DNA of 17,171 nt from Methanomassiliicoccales archaeon (GTDB taxonomy: Archaea > Thermoplasmatota > Thermoplasmata > Sysuiplasmatales > Sysuiplasmataceae): NCBI GenBank assembly GCA_027365715.1, contig DAHXLZ010000248.1, positions 1 to 17,171 of the forward strand, written 5' to 3'. Each line of letters begins with the position of its first letter. Positions within the stretch are counted from its first letter, which is position 1. The translations under genes were made by a program, and so were the position numbers. This document shows, piece by piece, positions 12,779 through 17,171 of this stretch. The notes below the pieces were generated by a model. The model did no database searches and was not told where the DNA came from. It worked only from the letters and a program-made list of their open reading frames with translations.

Positions 12779-14236
12779 ATGGATTACAAGTGGAAGGCCC
12801 TTTCTGTCACATCAATTGGCGTAATGATGTCGGCAGTTGACAGTACAATTGTTATACTTGCATTGTTTCCGATTGCAACGAGTCTGAGGTCAAATTTCCT
12901 CACAATAGTGTGGGTGATAATAGCATACATCCTGATGAGCACTGCTCTGGTACTGAGCCTGGGCAGGATAGCCGACATCTACGGCAGGAAGAGGATGTAC
13001 AACATTGGCTTTGTCGTCTTCACAATCGGTTCCGGTCTTTCAGGGGCGGCATTCACAGGAACGCAACTGGTCATCTTTCGTGGAATACAGGGAATAGGCG
13101 CTGCGATGCTCATGGCCAACTCATTCGCAATACTTTCTGAAGCCTTTCCGCCAAGAGAAAGGGGAAGGGCATTCGGCCTCAACGCAATTGTCTGGGGCTC
13201 GGGTTCCATTCTCGGCATTATCCTCGGTGGCGTGATAATTGCGTTCACCACGTGGAGACTGATATTCTACATCAACGTACCGATAGGAATATTTGGAACG
13301 GTGTGGGCGTACAGAACACTGAAGGAGTCGAGGGCTACAGGCGACAGAAGAACTGAGACATTTGATGTGCAGGCGGCTGCCCTGTTCACCCTTGGCCTGA
13401 TTGCACTCCTTTTTGGCACAACATGGGGTCTTCTTCATGGATGGACAGACACATTTACAATCATATCTCTGCTTTCCAGTCCGTTCTTCTTCGCCTTTTT
13501 CGAGGTATGGGAATCGAGATTCAGCAAGGAGCCGATAATCGACTTCTCAATGTTCAGGAACAGAGTCTTCACATTCTCTATTATCAGTGCTACCCTTCAG
13601 TCAATCGCGGTTTTCAGCGTTAATTTCCTTCTGCTCTTTTACTTCGAGGGCATAGACGGCCTGCCGATTCTGACAGCAGCATACCTGATCGTGCCAATGG
13701 CGGTGATGACATCGGTGGTGGGCCCGTTCGCGGGCATGCTATCGGACAGGATCGGCTCGAGGACAGTGGCATCCGCCGGTCTTGCTGTGCAGGCACTTGT
13801 CCTCATTATACTGAGTCAGCTGAGCATATCGACACCGCTTGTGCTGGTTGCCGGTGTTGAGGGACTATACGGTGTAGGAGGAGGACTCTTCTGGCCCGCG
13901 AATACAAGCGCAATAATGTCGGCTACACCTGGAAACAAGTATGGAGTCGCATCAGGTATCATGAACACTTTCAGAAGCACTGGCATGGTGCTGAGCTTCG
14001 CGCTTTCACTGCTGGCGGCAACCAGCGTCATACCCGCGAGCTATGTCTACCGTCTGTTCGTCGGAGATATAAACGGCAGGCTACCGGTAAGGCTGGCAGG
14101 TGAGTACCTCGCGGGACAGGGGTTTGCATTTGAACTGGCTGCATTACTTCTGGCAATAGCAACTGTACTGTCGCTCCTGCGCAACCCTGTCGTCATCAGT
14201 AAAGCGAGGACAATCATAGTGACAGAAGATGACTGA
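12779..14236 (+). CDS. MFS transporter, DHA2 (EmrB/QacA-type, 14-helix) drug:H+ antiporter family
   Basis: A 485-residue integral membrane protein with about 14 hydrophobic segments. Motifs: VDSTIVILALFPIATSL in TM1 (the DHA2 D1 motif), GRIADIYGRKRMY in the loop after TM2 (motif A), RGIQGIGAAM in TM4 (motif B region) and GSGSILGIILGGVI in TM5 (antiporter motif C region, modified). Relatives export drugs, organic solutes or lipids using the proton gradient, but the cargo cannot be deduced. Upstream GTG 12740 is in frame, but the TATA box at 12748-12755 favours ATG 12779. It is read in the same direction as the following sulfatase-like gene, with 195 bases between, so co-transcription is uncertain. 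Confidence 0.9.
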   Translation: MDYKWKALSVTSIGVMMSAVDSTIVILALFPIATSLRSNFLTIVWVIIAYILMSTALVLSLGRIADIYGRKRMYNIGFVVFTIGSGLSGAAFTGTQLVIFRGIQGIGAAMLMANSFAILSEAFPPRERGRAFGLNAIVWGSGSILGIILGGVIIAFTTWRLIFYINVPIGIFGTVWAYRTLKESRATGDRRTETFDVQAAALFTLGLIALLFGTTWGLLHGWTDTFTIISLLSSPFFFAFFEVWESRFSKEPIIDFSMFRNRVFTFSIISATLQSIAVFSVNFLLLFYFEGIDGLPILTAAYLIVPMAVMTSVVGPFAGMLSDRIGSRTVASAGLAVQALVLIILSQLSISTPLVLVAGVEGLYGVGGGLFWPANTSAIMSATPGNKYGVASGIMNTFRSTGMVLSFALSLLAATSVIPASYVYRLFVGDINGRLPVRLAGEYLAGQGFAFELAALLLAIATVLSLLRNPVVISKARTIIVTEDD

Positions 14237-14431
14237 TGGTTAACACGGCTGACTTCCTCCGCGAATAAATTCACGGGCTTTCGCGACCCATTTGGGTAAA
14301 TTCTTCGGCAAATCTATAATTTCAGAACACGAAGGAGTTCTGTGATATAGCGTGTGTTCATGGAATGTTGAACCGAATCTGGATTTTAGAGATACCGTCG
14401 TCAAATGATCTGAAACGCTAGAATTATTACC

Positions 14432-15931
14432 ATGCCATGCTTGCACATTCCTGCAAAGGGGTCAAAATTGAATACAATCGTGATAGTCACAGACAGTCTC
14501 AGAGCTGATTTCGTCTCCTGTTACGGAAACAGGTGGATAAAGACAGACAACTTCGACAGATTCAGCCGCAAATCCATGAAAGTCACTCATGCATATCCCG
14601 AGGGGCTTGCCACGATACCGGTGAGAACGGCGCTGTTCACCGGCCGTTATACCCTTCCATTCAGGGGATGGCAGGGATTGGAAAGACAGGATGTACTGCT
14701 GGCTGAGGTTCTCTGGGGAAAAGGAGTCAGGACGGCGCTCATAGCCGACACGTACCACATGCACAAGCCGGGAATGGGCTTTGACAGGGGCTTTGACGAG
14801 GTGCAGTGGGTCAGGGGCCAGGAGTCTGATTTATTTGAGACAGAAAACGTGACAATACCGGATATCGGAAAATACGACAAGGCACACAAATCCGATCCCA
14901 CACACGGCAGACGGCTTGAACAGTATTTCAAAAACATCTCGCGATATGACTGGCGCGATGAAAGTAACCATTTCGTTGCACAGGTTGCTCAGAAGGCTGT
15001 TGAATGGATAGATCAAAAATCGGACGATGGCGATTTCTTCCTGTGGGTTGACAGTTTCGACCCGCATGAACCGTGGGACCCGCCGGAGCCGTACTGGAGC
15101 ATGTATCAAAATACGAAAGGAGTCGCGGACGTTATTTCACCAGTATACGGTCCGGTCGATGGCTATCTCACTGAGGATGAGCTGAAGCGCGTCTCCTCTC
15201 TCTATGCCGGCGAAATCACCCTTGTGGACAAATGGATTGGAAAGGTGTTCGATTCCATTGAGAAGAAAGGGCTAATGTCCGATACGATGGTTGTTTGGCT
15301 CTCAGATCATGGTGAGCCGCTCGGAGAACATGGAATGGTGATGAAGGCCAGGCCCTGGCCATATGAAGAGCTAATCAGAATACCGATGCTCATACACCAT
15401 CCTGACGGAACAATGGACGGCAAAAGCACAACGGGCATGGTTCAGACGTGTGACCTGATGCCGACAGTGCTTGATTTCTTCAATATAAGGGAAAGGATGA
15501 AAAGTGGAGGGGAAGCTCTTCCTCCAACCCATGGCGAAAGCATGCTTCCACTTCTGAACGGCGAGAAAGATAGGCTTAGAGATTATGCCCTGAGTGGCTA
15601 CTTCAGAAAATCATGGTCTGTCACAGACGGCAACTGGAAATACATAACATATCTCGAGGAAGAGGCCACCAGGTACCTTGCGTGTGACATAACTGAAAGA
15701 ATGTCATCCAGGGACACAGCTGGCATTGTTGATCACAGACGGCCCGAGCTCTACAATCTTAAGGATGACCGTGCCGAGAAAGATAACCTCCTGAGTCGTG
15801 CGGATGCAGATATGAAGAAGGTCGGGGACAGCCTTGAACTGACGATGAGACGAATGGTCGACTCCCTGCAGGCACATGACAGAATGGAACCGGCACCGCA
15901 CTTTGATTTCCTTGGAAAATTACTGAACTAA
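14432..15931 (+). CDS. Sulfatase/alkaline-phosphatase-superfamily enzyme with Thr in place of the formylglycine Cys/Ser
   Basis: A 499-residue protein of the arylsulfatase fold. Seen: TIVIVTDSLRADFVSCYGN (metal-binding Asp21 near the start), the nucleophile region ATIPVRTALFTGRY (60-73), FDPHEPW near 210, VVWLSDHGEPLGEHG near 290 (metal-binding Asp-His) and MVMKARPWPYEELIRIPMLI. In classic sulfatases the nucleophile motif is C/S-x-P-x-R, modified to formylglycine. Here it reads Thr61-I-P-V-R, so formylglycine cannot form. Thr is the nucleophile of related phosphodiesterases and phosphopentomutases, so a phosphate or phosphonate ester is as likely as a sulfate ester. No signal peptide is seen, suggesting a cytoplasmic enzyme. 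TTG 14468, preceded by AAGGGGT, is an alternative start that places the first strand at the N-terminus. Confidence 0.85.
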   Translation: MPCLHIPAKGSKLNTIVIVTDSLRADFVSCYGNRWIKTDNFDRFSRKSMKVTHAYPEGLATIPVRTALFTGRYTLPFRGWQGLERQDVLLAEVLWGKGVRTALIADTYHMHKPGMGFDRGFDEVQWVRGQESDLFETENVTIPDIGKYDKAHKSDPTHGRRLEQYFKNISRYDWRDESNHFVAQVAQKAVEWIDQKSDDGDFFLWVDSFDPHEPWDPPEPYWSMYQNTKGVADVISPVYGPVDGYLTEDELKRVSSLYAGEITLVDKWIGKVFDSIEKKGLMSDTMVVWLSDHGEPLGEHGMVMKARPWPYEELIRIPMLIHHPDGTMDGKSTTGMVQTCDLMPTVLDFFNIRERMKSGGEALPPTHGESMLPLLNGEKDRLRDYALSGYFRKSWSVTDGNWKYITYLEEEATRYLACDITERMSSRDTAGIVDHRRPELYNLKDDRAEKDNLLSRADADMKKVGDSLELTMRRMVDSLQAHDRMEPAPHFDFLGKLLN

Positions 15932-15972
15932 CATAGTATTGCGCTGATAGTGGGACATAAGTCGCCTGCAGG

Positions 15973-16134
15973 CTACTTCTTGAGGACAATTACATAGGCT
16001 CTCTTGCCTATGTATTTCTTCGGCGCATCGAGTTTCGCGGAGTTGCCGAATTTTGTAATCTTCCGCTCATAGAACACTTCAACTTCATCCTTCAGCAGTA
16101 TTGTACCCTCATCGACTTTTATTTCACGTGACAT
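15973..16134 (-). CDS. DUF2080-family transposon-encoded protein
   Basis: A 53-residue protein. The core YERKITKFGNSAKLDAPKKY followed by IGKRAYVIVLKK matches the DUF2080 pattern (VTPFGNSA.I..PK...GK.V.VIV), a small SpoVT/AbrB-like beta fold found on archaeal insertion sequences. It may regulate transposition by binding DNA near the element's promoters; this is inference. ATG 16134 is chosen, since the upstream open frame to 16359 runs into the divergent transposase gene. A GC-rich palindrome GCCTGCAGGC (15963-15972) directly follows the stop codon. Confidence 0.8.
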   Translation of the reverse strand: MSREIKVDEGTILLKDEVEVFYERKITKFGNSAKLDAPKKYIGKRAYVIVLKK

Positions 16135-16241
16135 GTTATGACCGTCAGAGCATTGAGAACGTGCGTTTAAGCAGATTGCCCATGCTGCTGCATATGGATA
16201 TTGATGGCTGCCCATACATACCTTTGTAACCATTACTGTTT

Positions 16242-17171
16242 GTGCTGACGAACGAGCAGTTCGAACGGTTTCACAATGAGTTCGATTTCCTTGTAAAGAA
16301 GTACAGGGAACAGTACTCCAGACACACCGGAAGAGACTGGAGTGCATATGAGCAGTCATATGAACAGCGCATCAGACGTGCAGCAGCGGAACTGTACTCT
16401 GTCGTGAAGAGTGCGTCATCGATCATATTCTCTCCGGACGACCGCATGGGCAGGCCGCCGAAGGTGACGCCTGAACAGAAGGTTGTCATACTGCTGCTGA
16501 AGGAGATATTCTCATTGAGCAACAGGAAGATGTCCGGACTGCTGTCGCTGTTCGGTCCGCTGACAGACATAGACATATGCTACAAGACGGTCGAAAGGGC
16601 ATACTCCAGCATGCCAGTCAGGCTCATAATACACAACATGTTTTGTGCTCCCTGCCTCCGGTGCAGGAGGCAACCTGACAGGCGACGGCACCGGCTATTC
16701 CCTGTCGATAACGAGACACTACCGTTCCATGCGCGAGAACGGTAACTGCATAAAGACAAACCCCGACCACAGACTCTTCGTATATGCATTCGCAATACTC
16801 GACCTGGACACAAAACTCTACGTAGCATACGGTGTGAGCATGAAGTCTGAGAAGGATGCATACCGTGAAGCGCTCAGGATGCTCGACATCACAGTGAGGG
16901 ATGTCGAGAGCATCCGCCTCGACCAGTATTACGGCTCGCAGTCCACGCTGGACGATTTCTCTGAAGGAACAAAGGTGTTCGTAATACCCAGAAGCAACAC
17001 GACAATCAGGGGACCGCCGGCATGGAGGGAACTCATCGACTCACCGATGGAGTTCCTTTCCGAATACTACAGAAGGGAGAACTCGGAGTCTCAGTTCTCC
17101 GCAGACAAAAGGACTACGGGATGGCATATACAGCAGAGAAGGGAGGACAGGATCAGGACGGCTGCCATGTG
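16242..17171 (+). pseudogene. DDE transposase, frameshifted, continues beyond the window
   Basis: From GTG 16242, a helical N-terminal part (FERFHNEFDFLVKKYREQY) and a helix-turn-helix-like region (DRMGRPPKVTPEQKVVILLLKE ... SNRKMSGLLSLFGPLTDID) lead to HNMF. The frame then shifts: the original frame stops at 16745, while the next frame continues as VLPASGAGGNLTGDGTGYSL. That part carries the catalytic Asp (GDGTGY), a second Asp (IRLDQYYGS) and the Y-x2-R-x-x-E-style motif with Glu and Lys (SEYYRRENSESQFSADKR), the IS4/IS5-type DDE core. Dropping one T from the T4 run (16641-16644) restores N-M-F-V-L-P. Either a mutation, a sequencing error or +1 frameshifting. No stop is seen before the window end. 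Confidence 0.85.

Larger units (their letters stand above)
15932..17171. mobile_element. Insertion sequence entering the right edge of the window (ISA1214-like arrangement)
   Basis: A DUF2080-type small gene (minus) and a divergent DDE transposase (plus) lie together. The DUF2080 family is known as transposon-encoded and is linked to ISA1214-type elements of archaea. The left end must fall in the 41 bases between the sulfatase-like stop and the DUF2080 stop; no terminal repeat can be tested because the right end is outside the window. Confidence 0.6.

Noticed and set aside
14240..14446. Minus-strand 68-codon frame between the MFS and sulfatase-like genes
   Set aside because: No recognisable domain, and it overlaps the start and promoter region of the sulfatase-like gene; likely random open frame.

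Overview
The window is archaeal and most likely from a Thermoplasmata-type euryarchaeon of roughly 50% GC. A complete archaeal TATA-binding protein gene (1550..2098), AT-rich TATA boxes about 25-30 bases before several start codons (leaderless transcription) and scattered archaeal insertion sequences support this. The lineage is inferred from gene types only. No rRNA, tRNA or CRISPR array was seen.

Layout: (a) 1-411 is non-coding or decayed sequence ending in an IS200/IS605-like hairpin, followed by a small acylphosphatase gene (412..687). (b) On the minus strand lie tbp and, two bases after it, a TIM-barrel metal-dependent hydrolase; upstream and also on the minus strand is an operon of two GT-A glycosyltransferases (3747->2953 and 2907->2221). 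(c) On the plus strand is an AMP-forming acyl-CoA synthetase (3931..5523). Its 3' end meets a truncated transposon fragment on the minus strand (5504..6135). (d) A divergent NRAMP-related metal transporter (6484..7899) is followed by a 69-residue one-helix membrane protein. (e) A tyrosine recombinase gene (8503..9317, minus) is broken by a two-base frameshift in a GA repeat. (f) Two adjacent uncharacterised genes on the minus strand encode a TPR-like protein with a C-terminal cysteine cluster (10570..11712) and a 326-residue protein of no recognised family (9588..10568). (g) A 451-bp internally deleted IS701-type element (11753..12203), with perfect 15-bp inverted repeats and a CTAA target duplication, sits exactly at the stop codon of a glyoxalase-fold (VOC) gene (12204..12584). 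(h) On the plus strand are a DHA2-type MFS transporter (12779..14236) and a sulfatase/alkaline-phosphatase-superfamily enzyme with Thr at the usual formylglycine position (14432..15931). (i) The window ends inside an insertion sequence with a DUF2080-type small gene on the minus strand and a divergent, frameshifted DDE transposase on the plus strand.

The region mixes housekeeping genes (tbp, acylphosphatase, glycosyltransferases, acyl-CoA synthetase) with accessory transport genes and remnants of at least four or five different mobile elements. The 8.1-12.2 kb stretch (broken integrase, unknown gene pair, IS701 remnant) looks most like accessory DNA. The unknown pair is the best candidate for undescribed biology, but nothing in its sequence reveals a function. 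Without the IS insertion the VOC gene would lie only about 37 bases upstream of the pair, so the three may once have formed one transcription unit.
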